Program-made: the position numbers and the translations under genes
The notes under the pieces: model-generated
What the model was told of the DNA's origin: nothing
The model's input: the letters and a program-made list of their open reading frames with translations, nothing else
Databases searched by the model: none
Shown: positions 41,080 through 49,400 of the stretch, piece by piece
Numbering within the stretch: the stretch's first letter is position 1
How the letters are laid out: every line of letters starts with the position of its first letter
Assembly: GCA_900319645.1 (NCBI GenBank)
Contig: ONPG01000003.1
Coordinates: forward strand, 269,244 to 333,243
Origin: an uncultured Bacteroidales bacterium
GTDB lineage: Bacteria; Bacteroidota; Bacteroidia; Bacteroidales; Paludibacteraceae
DNA: 64,000 bases
Reading direction: 5' to 3'

Positions 41080-42126
41080 ATGATTTGTACAGATTTACAT
41101 AGTTGTTTGTCGCCGATTTTGGTGAAATACGACCCTTCGCAAGTGGTTGTAGTCCGTGACAGCAAGGTGGAGTTGAGTCCATCCGTATCGGCTCTTTTCT
41201 CCGCGCATCTGGTGCTGGAGACAGATGAGTCGCGCAAAGGGATAGAGAGCGTCGAGCGTATCTGGGATTTTCTGCTGGAGCACCATGTCACGCGCAGCGG
41301 CGTGCTGGTGGCTGTCGGCGGCGGTGTGCTGACGGATATGGCGGGTTTTGCGGCTGCCACCTACAAACGCGGTATCGCGTATGTGAATGTGCCTACCACC
41401 CTGTTGGCGATGGTGGACGCCTCTACCGGCGGCAAGACCGGATTCAACTACGGCGGGCTGAAAAACAGCATCGGTGCGTTCTGTCAGCCGGTAGCCACGG
41501 TGATCTATCCGCCGTTCCTCAAGACCCTCCCTCCGCATGAGTTCCTCAGCGGTTTTGCAGAGATGCTCAAAACGGGATTGTTGGAGAGCGAGGGAACAAC
41601 TCCACGTTTATGGGACAGGTTGCTGCAATATGATCTGGATCAAGTCGAAAGCGATGAGGGGTTATCACCCTTAATCGCCTCCTGTATCGCTGTGAAGGAA
41701 CGTATCGTGGCGGCCGATCCGACGGAGAAGGGACTCCGCAAAGCACTCAATTTAGGGCACACTTTCGGTCACGCTTTGGAGGAAATCCAAATGGTAAATG
41801 GTCAATGGTCAAATGGTAAATGGCTTCACGGCTATGCCGTGCTCTACGGCATGATTGCAGAGCTTTATTTGTCAGTGAGTTTGTTAGGCTGCCCGCGCGA
41901 GCCCTTGCAGCAACTGACCCAACTGATGCTGCACTATTACGGCAAACCGCAATGCAAGTGTTCCGACCGCGAACAACTCATCGCGCTCATGCGCCAGGAC
42001 AAAAAGAACGAGCGCACAGCCGAGATCAACTGCACGCTCCTGCGCCGCATAGGCGAACCGGTTATCAACCAAGTCATTACACCTTCCCAAGCCGCCGAAG
42101 CATGGGATTACCTCTTCAGTCTGTAG
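41080..42126 (+). CDS. aroB: 3-dehydroquinate synthase
   Basis: 348 residues from the ATG at 41080, chosen because the -7 box lies at 41060-41067, so an upstream in-frame start at 41017 would not be transcribed. Motifs: VAVGGGVLTDMAGFAAATYK (NAD loop), YVNVPTTLLAMVDASTGGKT, FAEMLKTGLLES and LNLGHTFGHALE (zinc His pair). It cyclises DAHP to 3-dehydroquinate, the second step of the shikimate route. AATGGTA/AATGGTC 7-mers are inserted in frame right after the HTFGHALEE motif (QMVNGQWSNGKW). Confidence 0.95.
   Translation: MICTDLHSCLSPILVKYDPSQVVVVRDSKVELSPSVSALFSAHLVLETDESRKGIESVERIWDFLLEHHVTRSGVLVAVGGGVLTDMAGFAAATYKRGIAYVNVPTTLLAMVDASTGGKTGFNYGGLKNSIGAFCQPVATVIYPPFLKTLPPHEFLSGFAEMLKTGLLESEGTTPRLWDRLLQYDLDQVESDEGLSPLIASCIAVKERIVAADPTEKGLRKALNLGHTFGHALEEIQMVNGQWSNGKWLHGYAVLYGMIAELYLSVSLLGCPREPLQQLTQLMLHYYGKPQCKCSDREQLIALMRQDKKNERTAEINCTLLRRIGEPVINQVITPSQAAEAWDYLFSL
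41788..41823 (+). repeat. 7-bp tandem repeat AAATGGT inside aroB
   Basis: Units AAATGGT, AAATGGT, CAATGGT, CAAATGGT and AAATGGC, read as MVNGQWSNGKW. Confidence 0.85.
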
Positions 42127-42255
42127 GAAGTGGTTGGGAGTTGGCAATAATCGCAATCATTTGGCCTCCATATTTCCCCGGATTTCCCCCAAGAGAAAGA
42201 AAAAAGAAAAAGAAAAGAACCAAAAGAATAAATAAAAAAGAAAGCCCAGCCCCGC

Positions 42256-42305
42256 CCACCACCGTAGGTGGTAGTCTGACTACCACCTTTAAATAAAGGT
42301 GGTGG
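42256..42305. repeat. Nested inverted repeats (CCACCACC...GGTGGTGG)
   Basis: The outer arms are 8 bases (42256-42263 and 42298-42305). The inner perfect arms are 9 bases (42266-42274 and 42280-42288). The two stems can also pair in alternative ways. Confidence 0.75.
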
Positions 42306-42452
42306 ACTGCGCGTACACGCGCGGAAGCGCGCGACACGCCGGCATGGCACGGCGTGGCGGTCGGACGGACTTATTTTTCAGAAAAGATTTTTAGAACCAT
42401 CTTATGGTTCGGTCAGGCTTGGGGCTTGGGGCTTGATCCGGCTGTCCATAGG

Positions 42453-42519
42453 AGATGGTCCCGTGATGGTCTTGTGCTGTGCCGCACGGACCAAGCACTT
42501 GACCATCACGGGACCATGT
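42453..42519. repeat. Inverted pair of the GACCATCACGGGACCAT repeat (copies 2 and 3)
   Basis: ATGGTCCCGTGATGGTC (42455-42471) pairs perfectly with GACCATCACGGGACCAT (42501-42517) around a ~29-base loop. Confidence 0.8.
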
Positions 42520-42579
42520 CCTAAGAAAGTCCTAAGAAAGTCCTTACCAAATCCCCCTTGACATTCCGGAAGACGTTTG

Positions 42580-42714
42580 TCAATCACCGAGCCTGTAACC
42601 TTGTACGTTGTACATGATACCTTTGTACATGAGATAGAGTTGTCCGTCACGGAGGTGTGTGGTGGCGGAACGAATTATAGTATGACAGTCAGGGAACACA
42701 AAAACTATTAGTTT
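42580..42714 (-). pseudogene. Orphan C-terminal tag of a vanished secreted protein
   Basis: On the minus strand an open frame with no start ends in TTHLRDGQLYLMYKGIMY, then NVQGYRLGD and a stop at 42582-42580. The last ~24 codons nearly match the end of the GH53 galactanase (LRDGQLYLMYEGAMYNVQG), including 15- and 17-base stretches of identical DNA. Upstream, the frame is blocked by stop codons at the end of the AT-rich 245-residue gene. It is most simply the tail of a deleted secreted protein gene at the edge of the accessory cassette. A frameshift fusion to the upstream gene is less likely given the composition change. Confidence 0.6.
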
Positions 42715-43445
42715 TTATTTTTATCGCCCATGTTATTTATCATGTCAGTCATTGTCATATGATAAAAAGATAAATTGTTACACCTAATAATAGGATTGCC
42801 TAGAATTGTGAGTTTTACATCAGTTCCATTATTCAACCATAGACTTCCTGTAACATGTAGATTAATAAGACTTAACACACCGCAATCTATATGTAAATCT
42901 TTTATTTTGAGTTCCGCTAAGTCTAGTAATGATCTTTCAGGTCCTACAAATCCATTGAATTGGATAGAGGCCTCCTTGACAAGACCATTGAGTCTTGCGT
43001 GTTCTCCTTCGTATCTGAAATCTAAATGATTCGTTTGAAGACGAAAGTCTAAATTGGTATCAAATGTGGTAATACACATCGCATTTTCTTTGATTGTATC
43101 TTGGCAAAAAATAGATTTTACGCGTGAACAATAGATATACTGGTAAGAGGGAGAAAAAATATCTAAACGAACAGAATCACCGAACTCTTCTGCATCGATG
43201 GTAACAAACAAGACTGAATCAGCTGAATTTGCATGAATGTTTTCGATAGCAGTTCCATTTACCTTTATTTGTGTTTTTGCACTTTGGTAAAGAACAATAT
43301 CCGCATTGTTTTTCCCTAATAGTATCAGTTTCTGAAATGGTGGAATATTTATATAAGAAGTTTCTTCTAATGCGTTTTGAGCATAAGTGAAATTCGATAT
43401 AAACAATAATATACCCATTGTCAGTAAGAAATAGATGTATTTCAT
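42708..43445 (-). CDS. Secreted GIN/DUF2807-like protein of the AT-rich cassette
   Basis: 245 residues. Signal peptide 1-22 (MKYIYFLLTMGILLFISNF). The body has the look of head GIN/DUF2807 domains, which are right-handed beta-solenoids: INIPPFQKLILLGKNNADIV, VNGTAIENIHANSADSVL, then repeated short strands with Asn/Asp turns (ELKIKDLHIDCGVLSLINLH, VTGSLWLNNGTDVKLTILG). Family assignment is tentative. Base composition is strongly AT-rich compared with the flanks. It lies 29 bases after the 335-residue lipoprotein gene and is probably the last gene of the cassette operon. Confidence 0.65.
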   Translation of the reverse strand: MKYIYFLLTMGILLFISNFTYAQNALEETSYINIPPFQKLILLGKNNADIVLYQSAKTQIKVNGTAIENIHANSADSVLFVTIDAEEFGDSVRLDIFSPSYQYIYCSRVKSIFCQDTIKENAMCITTFDTNLDFRLQTNHLDFRYEGEHARLNGLVKEASIQFNGFVGPERSLLDLAELKIKDLHIDCGVLSLINLHVTGSLWLNNGTDVKLTILGNPIIRCNNLSFYHMTMTDMINNMGDKNKN

Positions 43446-43474
43446 AATCTAATATTAGAAAATAGGCAACATGA

Positions 43475-44482
43475 TTAATGACCACAGCATGCTCTAAATT
43501 GTTCTTCTATTACCTCCATTGCTTGAGCATGTCGTGCGATCTCTATCAATAAAGCTTCTTTGCATCTCCTTATTGTTTCCGTGTCTGTAGACGATCGTGC
43601 ATGATTACTAATATTTTCCAATTCTTGACTATGTAGTTGTCTCTCAGCATTACAGGCACTCATATAGGCAGCTAAGCAATCAGCATATGCTTCTGCCGTC
43701 AGAATTCCAGATGCATGTGAAAGCATAATGCTATTCAACAGCATTTGTTTAGTTTCATATGTTATAGTGTCGCAATGAATATATGTTCCTGATAATATAA
43801 TGGATGGAATACTTTCAAATACAATATCTGAAAGACTCTCTTCAATATAATATTCGAAGATAGTACAAGAATCTATGTAGGGAAAATCTGGATATTCAGA
43901 CAAAGAGAATATTTCTAATTGTCTTTCCGAGCCGTCATTAATAATAACATAAGCTTTTTTATGGATTTCATCTGTATATTTACATGTAGCGTTATAATAT
44001 AACAATAATATTGTTTCGTATTCATTAAGTTCGTATTCTTCTACCCATGTATAGATTTGTCCAACACTTACATATCCTTGATCTAATATCTCAATGATCA
44101 AATCCCAAAAAACATCAGCAGTTTCCGCATTATATGTTTCAATGTCTGTACTGAAAAAATTATGAGCAATACTATTCAATTCTTGCCATATATATGTATC
44201 ATGGAGGAATGATAGACAATTGCAGTTTTCCCAATCAATGGTTGAACCATAATCATTTTCGAAACATTCACCAAACAAGTAAATAAAACTTGAATCTCCT
44301 ATTTGGTTAATTACAGCATTATAAATATCATCGTTAAGCTCAGCAAACATTATGCTATCGCCGTAATAATATGCAGGTAGCTTATTATGCGAACTATGAG
44401 TTTGATTTATAAGATTTCTTTCACTACAAGAAATCATACACATGCCAATAAGAGCAATAATTGAAATTTGAATCTTTTTCAT
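43475..44482 (-). CDS. Hypothetical lipoprotein of the AT-rich cassette
   Basis: 335 residues; no family was recognised. The N-terminus is a lipoprotein signal (KIQISIIALIGMCMISCSER, lipid Cys near residue 19). The first two thirds are acidic and rich in Tyr, Asp and Ile (DSSFIYLFGECFENDYGSTI, EYELNEYETILLLYYNATC). The last 75 residues are helical with several Cys (AYADCLAAYMSACNAERQ, RRCKEALLIEIARHAQ, EQFRACCGH). Strong AT bias, as in its neighbours. The context, between a small secreted protein and a GIN-like protein and downstream of a membrane regulator, suggests a surface or periplasmic role. No function is assigned. Confidence 0.75.
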   Translation of the reverse strand: MKKIQISIIALIGMCMISCSERNLINQTHSSHNKLPAYYYGDSIMFAELNDDIYNAVINQIGDSSFIYLFGECFENDYGSTIDWENCNCLSFLHDTYIWQELNSIAHNFFSTDIETYNAETADVFWDLIIEILDQGYVSVGQIYTWVEEYELNEYETILLLYYNATCKYTDEIHKKAYVIINDGSERQLEIFSLSEYPDFPYIDSCTIFEYYIEESLSDIVFESIPSIILSGTYIHCDTITYETKQMLLNSIMLSHASGILTAEAYADCLAAYMSACNAERQLHSQELENISNHARSSTDTETIRRCKEALLIEIARHAQAMEVIEEQFRACCGH

Positions 44483-44498
44483 AATAATAAAAATTTAG

Positions 44499-44799
44499 TT
44501 ATTGTACAATAAATTGTCCGATCAAGTCGCCGCCGGCGGTGTGGATGCGGAGGGCATATACACCCGGAGTGGAAATCTGTTGAGTGATGGACGTTGTAAA
44601 CGGTTGGTTAACAACGATGCTTCCGGTTGAAGCGTGGAGGAAGAATAGGGGGATTGCTGCTATCATCTAACGGATTATCCCCTGGGAGAAGAATGACTTC
44701 AACCATTTCATAGAGTTGGATTTCAATTTCTTCTGCGCGCACTACGCATGGCATTGTTAATAGTAAGCTCAATGCCAAAGCAATCATTTTAGGTTTCAT
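44499..44799 (-). pseudogene. Small secreted DUF3244-like protein with T9SS-type end, split by a frameshift
   Basis: Frame 0 from 44799 gives a signal peptide (MIALALSLLLTMPCVVRA), EIEIQLYEMVEVILLPGDNP, and stops early at 44608. Shifting by one base in a run of five C (near 44650) continues as IPLFFLHASTGSIVVNQPF and ends GVYALRIHTAGGDLIGQFIV, a typical type A-like sorting end. The joined protein of about 99 residues matches the size and layout of DUF3244 proteins, which often neighbour TPR regulators in Bacteroidetes. It could be a disabled gene, a phase-variable gene or a sequencing error. It is the first gene after the promoter at 44870-44901. Confidence 0.65.
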
Positions 44800-44826
44800 T
44801 GCATTTGATTTTAAAATTTATTAATC

Positions 44827-44870
44827 GGTGCTAATGAAAGCACCATCAAACCAGTTTGATTTGACGGTGC
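44827..44870 (-). promoter_or_regulatory. Overlapping inverted repeats at the cassette promoter
   Basis: GCACC(A)TCAAA (44840-44850) and TTTGA(C)GGTGC (44860-44870) form an 11-bp dyad next to the -7 box. GGTGCT (44827-44832) and AGCACC (44839-44844) form a second perfect 6-bp dyad sharing one arm. These are candidates for an operator or alternative leader hairpins. Confidence 0.5.
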
Positions 44871-44901
44871 AAAATTACTGCTTTTTAATAATATGAGCAA
44901 A
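44870..44901 (-). promoter_or_regulatory. Promoter of the accessory cassette
   Basis: On the minus strand TTTG (44901-44898), 20 bases, TAATTTTG (44877-44870). It reads into the small secreted protein, the lipoprotein and the GIN-like gene. Confidence 0.75.
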
Positions 44902-44976
44902 TTTTATATTGGGAATTTTAATATCGCAATGTGCTTATTTTTAGCCATTTACATTTTTAGCTATTGGGAAATTGCA

Positions 44977-46458
44977 TTATCGGCATGGAGAACTCACCAT
45001 TTTAAGTATAAAAGAACGCATATCTGCGGTGTTTGTTCCCAGTTTTCGAGCTGTTGTATATTTAAATTTTCCAAGTCCACTTTGGGCATATGGGAGCAAT
45101 TCTACCATTTGCGAAGTAGATACTTTAAGCAAAATCAAAATACAAAGCCTTGTTTCTTTTTCTGATAGATTATACTCGTGCAAACGCGAAACTATATTAT
45201 ACATGTAATGGTCTGCTAATGCACACATTTCTAAATAGTTATTCCAGTGGAGAAAATCCTTAATATCTTTATTAGTGTGAATGGATAGACATAAGTTATC
45301 TATATCTTCTATAATTGCATTATAATGTATCTCTTGCATTTGCGATAAATCATCTATATTCTTTGCAAGTGCTGATTTTTGTAATTCTTTATTACGAATG
45401 TCTTGAATGATTTGCTGATGATGTTTGCGCTTTCTCCATATATGGCATAGAAGAGTCAATGCAATCATGAATAATATTCCAGCCAGTATCGAATATAGCC
45501 ATCTCCAATCATATTTTTTGTTTAAATCCTGCTGTAATAGTAATACCGCGTTCGCGTAATAACCATTTTGAACTGCCCATTCTTTTTGTGCATCTGCACG
45601 TTTATATGTAAGGGATAATATACTGTCATGTGTTAACGTATTGTTATCATGCAGCAGAATATAATATGCCGGTATCAGAAATCTATTGTTGGAAGTACTT
45701 TGGCTGATTAAGTGCGCATATGCAATTGCAGAGTCCATTTTGTTTAAGTGCTCAAATGCTTGCGCTTTCATCAAGAAATAGAATAAATCATATATTCCAT
45801 TGGATAACATAGAATCAATGGCTTGTATTGCTTTTTCATATTCCTCGCAGCGTAAGTATAAGAGAGCTCTTGTTTCTAGAGATTTGGAGATAATTGCTTG
45901 ATCATTAAACTTTTGTATGGGATCTAATAGCAGGTTGGTGTTTAGAATATTACCTTGCTCTGCCAACGCAAATGCCATGTTATTAATATCATAATAATAT
46001 AATAATGTGTCTCCATTTCGGAGATACATCTCCGAGGACTTTTCGTACATATCATAAGCAAGATCAAACTCACCCGCCAAGTGACAAATATCTCCCATAT
46101 TGCTATAGACCCGACCTAATATATGGTAATCGCGTGTGCGGGAATGGGTGGCAGCGAGGAAAGCCTGCATGGCTTCCACGGGGTTGTCTTTCTTGCGCAG
46201 AAGACGACCGTAGTGGTAGCAACTATGCGCGAATTCATCGGGAAAAATCGTCTGTGCACGGTCTAATTTTTGGTACGCCTCTGCGAGCGTGACGCTGTCG
46301 CCGGCATCGATGCCGTACATCTGCCCCCCGCGCCACACGCTGTCCGCTTCCGCTACTACTGTCTCAGCCTCGCGTACAGAAAGGGGCACACACGCCATAA
46401 GGAGAAATCCTAACAGCATGTATGCCCCTAACTTGCTCAGATGACGATAATCATTCAT
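44977..46458 (-). CDS. Membrane TPR sensor with C-terminal HTH, mosaic gene
   Basis: 493 residues. Signal/lipobox near residue 23 (LLGFLLMAC). TPR helices from about 35 to 310 are probably periplasmic; a membrane helix lies at about 324-345 (ILAGILFMIALTLLCHIW). A cytoplasmic coiled coil follows, then a LuxR-like HTH (LSEKETRLCILILLKVSTSQ to TARKLGTN). Bacteroidetes one-component regulators have this layout. The first ~110 codons (46458 to about 46125) have the composition of the neighbouring core genes, while the rest is AT-rich like the downstream cassette, which suggests recombination inside the gene. Its ATG overlaps the asmA stop by one base (TAATG). The likely target is the promoter at 44870-44901. 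Confidence 0.85.
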   Translation of the reverse strand: MNDYRHLSKLGAYMLLGFLLMACVPLSVREAETVVAEADSVWRGGQMYGIDAGDSVTLAEAYQKLDRAQTIFPDEFAHSCYHYGRLLRKKDNPVEAMQAFLAATHSRTRDYHILGRVYSNMGDICHLAGEFDLAYDMYEKSSEMYLRNGDTLLYYYDINNMAFALAEQGNILNTNLLLDPIQKFNDQAIISKSLETRALLYLRCEEYEKAIQAIDSMLSNGIYDLFYFLMKAQAFEHLNKMDSAIAYAHLISQSTSNNRFLIPAYYILLHDNNTLTHDSILSLTYKRADAQKEWAVQNGYYANAVLLLQQDLNKKYDWRWLYSILAGILFMIALTLLCHIWRKRKHHQQIIQDIRNKELQKSALAKNIDDLSQMQEIHYNAIIEDIDNLCLSIHTNKDIKDFLHWNNYLEMCALADHYMYNIVSRLHEYNLSEKETRLCILILLKVSTSQMVELLPYAQSGLGKFKYTTARKLGTNTADMRSFILKMVSSPCR

Positions 46459-49400
46459 TATTCTATACGGACATTCCGCTCCATCGACTGTTTGATGCGC
46501 TGACGCAATTCGAGCGATTGGGTATCAACTTTCTGATACCAGTGCGGTTTGAAGTCCTTGGCGAACTTGCACTTGGCGAGTTTGATTTTCAGATTGTCGA
46601 TGTTACCGCTCACGTTCACGCCCAGATAGATCGGGCTGAGGACGTTGATGTCGTAGTCAAAGGTCATGTCGGTGTTGTGCCGTCCTCCGAGAGCCACCAT
46701 ATAGTTGTCCATCTGGACGCAGAGCGGATAGATGTCGATCTCGTTCTTGTAAACGGTCATCTCGGCATTGATAGAGTCGATCTTGTTCTCGGTTTTCTTC
46801 TTGAAGAGCAGCATTTTGCTGATCTGGTCGAAGGTCTCGCCATCCAGCACCACGAGGTCCTTACCGGTGAGTGAAGCGGCTCCACGGAGCGTGCTCATCT
46901 TCGGTTCGTAGCGGCTGTTGAGGTAGGTCTCCGCCGCCAGATGGAACTCGGCAGCTCCCTGGAAGGAACTGAGCATAGGAACCATCTCCTCGAGGTTGGG
47001 AATCATGGTTAACAACTCGTCGATGTCCACATCGAGCATGTGATAATCCAAGCCCAGATAGAGGTGGTTGCGACGTGGTGTGCGATACATAGCCGTCAGT
47101 TGCAGTTTGGCAGCCCGACAGACGAATCCCATCTCGTCCAGAATGAGTGTGCCATCCTTGACGTACAAACCGCCCTTGAGGTCTTTGGCTACCTGATTGA
47201 AGATAGCCACCTCACGCATGTGGGTGTTCAGCGCCAGATCGACGTCTGTAGGAACGAGGAAGGGGTCGGGGTCGGCATTGGCGGTGGTGTCGGCGTTGGC
47301 ATTGGCGTTGGCATTGGCGGTGGCGGTGGGGTCGGCGGTGGTGTCGGCGTTGGCATTGGCGGTGGCGATGTTTTCTTTCTCTTCTTTGGGTGTTTCTTCG
47401 GAGCCGCTGTCAGCGGAGAACCACTCCAAGAGCTGGTTGGCGTCGCAGTGGTCGGAGACAATATCCAACTCGCCTTGCAGCACCGCCTGATGGCGGAACC
47501 ATCTGCCTATATTGCGTACATTTCCCTTGAGGTTCAGATCGCTGTTACCCAACTCCACGCGGGCGTTGTTGATAGCCATCTCGCGGTTGGAATAGCTGAA
47601 ATCGATAGAGGGTATCTTGACCGTCTCCGGAAGTCTCTCGGGCATCGTGAGCGCACCGCTGTTCAGGTTCACTTTGAGTTTCGGATTCCATTTGAGGAGT
47701 ACGTTCTCACCGCGTTTGTTGTATCGTGCGCCGACCTCCAGAGCCAGGTCCTTGGTTCGAGCTTGCAGTTCCTGCCCCATCGCGGCATCGAGTGCGGTGG
47801 TACGCAACTGAGCCGTCAGGCGTTTTCCTCCGCTCACAGCCGCGCTGAGTTGCGATTGTCCCAGCGTAGCTTTTATCTCATTGGCAAAGCCGTTGAGTGC
47901 ATTGCAAGCCAACGCCATCTCCGCCTTGTGGAGTCTTACGGTGTCCTTGGTGTTATACTCCGCATAGAGTTGCAGTTGCGGCGCATCGAGCTGACCTCCC
48001 ATCGAGTCCAGTTCGGCTACGACCTGTTGCTCGGTCTGCAAACCGACAGAGGCATAGATCATCGGATCGTTCGAAAGGACATTGCTTGCCTCCAACTGGA
48101 CAGCCGAAGTCCGGAGGTTGGCTTTCAGTTGGTCGATCATCTCAAAATCCACTCCCTGCGCCTGCAGATCAAGACGTACCCAGTTGGCTTTGGTTTTTGA
48201 GGGGTTGGGGTTAGGAATATGGAGGACAGCACGCGTAGCAGGCAGATACGCCAGCATCGAATCCATAGCGTAGTGAATATCTGTCAGCTGGAGATCGGCG
48301 TTGATCTTACCTTTGTGCAGACGCATCTGAGTCAGATCTGCCAGACGTCCCCGCACCTTCATCGTACCTTGTGCTTTCCCGTCCAAGGCCATTTCCTCAG
48401 GCAGGAAATAGGCGAAATCCGGCAGGTTGGCATCGAGTTTCAAAGCCAGGTCAAGGAACATATCTCCCAAGATGTCAGACACTTGCGCATTGAGAACAGA
48501 CAATTGAGAATTGCGTGTAGCGGCGTGGAGTTTATGAATGACGGCGTTGGATTTCTGCCCTTTGTTGAGGTTGAGATCCGCCTCCACATCCAGGGTCAGA
48601 TCGCGCAGGGTGTAAGGCAGGGGTTCGTAGCTTCCCACACCTTCGTCCAGTGTCAGACGGGCTTGCACCAGCGGCATCCTGTTTTCGGAGAGGTAGCCTT
48701 GGATAGTAGCATCCAGCGTTGCCCTGCCGTCTATATCGAGGTCCTGAAGCGCCTCGGTGAACTTATCCGGCACCAGCGCCAGAAGGGGTTTGATCTGCCA
48801 TTTGCCGGTTTGTATGTTCGCATTGAGCGCGATGCTATCGCCGAGTGTCACGTCTCCCTGAAGCCGAATGTCGAACTCATTGACCGCCAGCTTTGCGCCA
48901 TCGAAGGCAAAGTGCATGGTGTTGAGGTCCATCGCCATCGGGGCAATCAGTTCCAAGTGGAGGTTGTCGGCGTAGGTGTCTCCCTGGAGCGAAGCGCAGA
49001 CATCGTGTGCGTCAAGCGCAATAAGCATGTCGTCCCAACTCTCTGCTTTGGCTGACAAGACGGTCTGTCCCAAAGAGGCGCTGATGGTGTCTTTGGCATC
49101 CACAAAAGTGATGTAGTCGGCTTGCAGGCTGAGACCATCAACACGCAGGGCGTTGAAAGGCAGCGAGAAAGCCGAAGTATCCTCGGCTGTGGTGTCCGGC
49201 TGGGAGAGGAAGATGTCCGTCAGGTTGGTTGTTCCATCCTCCGCGATGAAGAAATTGACACGTGTACCCTCCAAAACCGCCTCGTGGACGTGCAGATTGC
49301 TGTTGTTGAGAAACTCCATGACGTCCACTATGGCAATCAGGGTACGCGCCTCGAGCACGGTATCGTTCCGGCTTCCGGCTTTGGGGTTGATGATCAGCAA

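Larger units (their letters stand above)
42127..42579. other. Gap after aroB: A-rich tract, nested inverted repeats and dispersed repeats
   Basis: No gene is supported. From the left: a purine-rich run (42190-42245); nested inverted repeats with CCACCACC/GGTGGTGG (42256-42305) and AGGTGGTAG/CTACCACCT (42266-42288); C/G-rich GCGCG palindromes (42307-42355); an inverted pair of the GACCATCACGGGACCAT repeat (42453-42519); and tandem CCTAAGAAAGT units (42520-42542). Confidence 0.65.

Noticed and set aside
42256-42305. Integron attC site
   Set aside because: No core-site consensus, no integrase and no gene cassettes in the usual format.
42700-42714. Programmed -1 frameshift joining the GIN-like gene to the orphan tag
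   Set aside because: The site (T AAA AAC) is not a proper slippery heptamer, and the base composition changes sharply at the junction. A remnant is simpler, although not excluded.
43475-44482. Toxin-antitoxin or bacteriocin pair in the AT-rich cassette
   Set aside because: Both products carry export signals and neither has the size or motifs of known toxin or immunity families; no support beyond AT-richness.
44893-45208. Plus-strand small frames opposite the TPR regulator
   Set aside because: Antisense to the HTH region, no features, no promoter facing that way.
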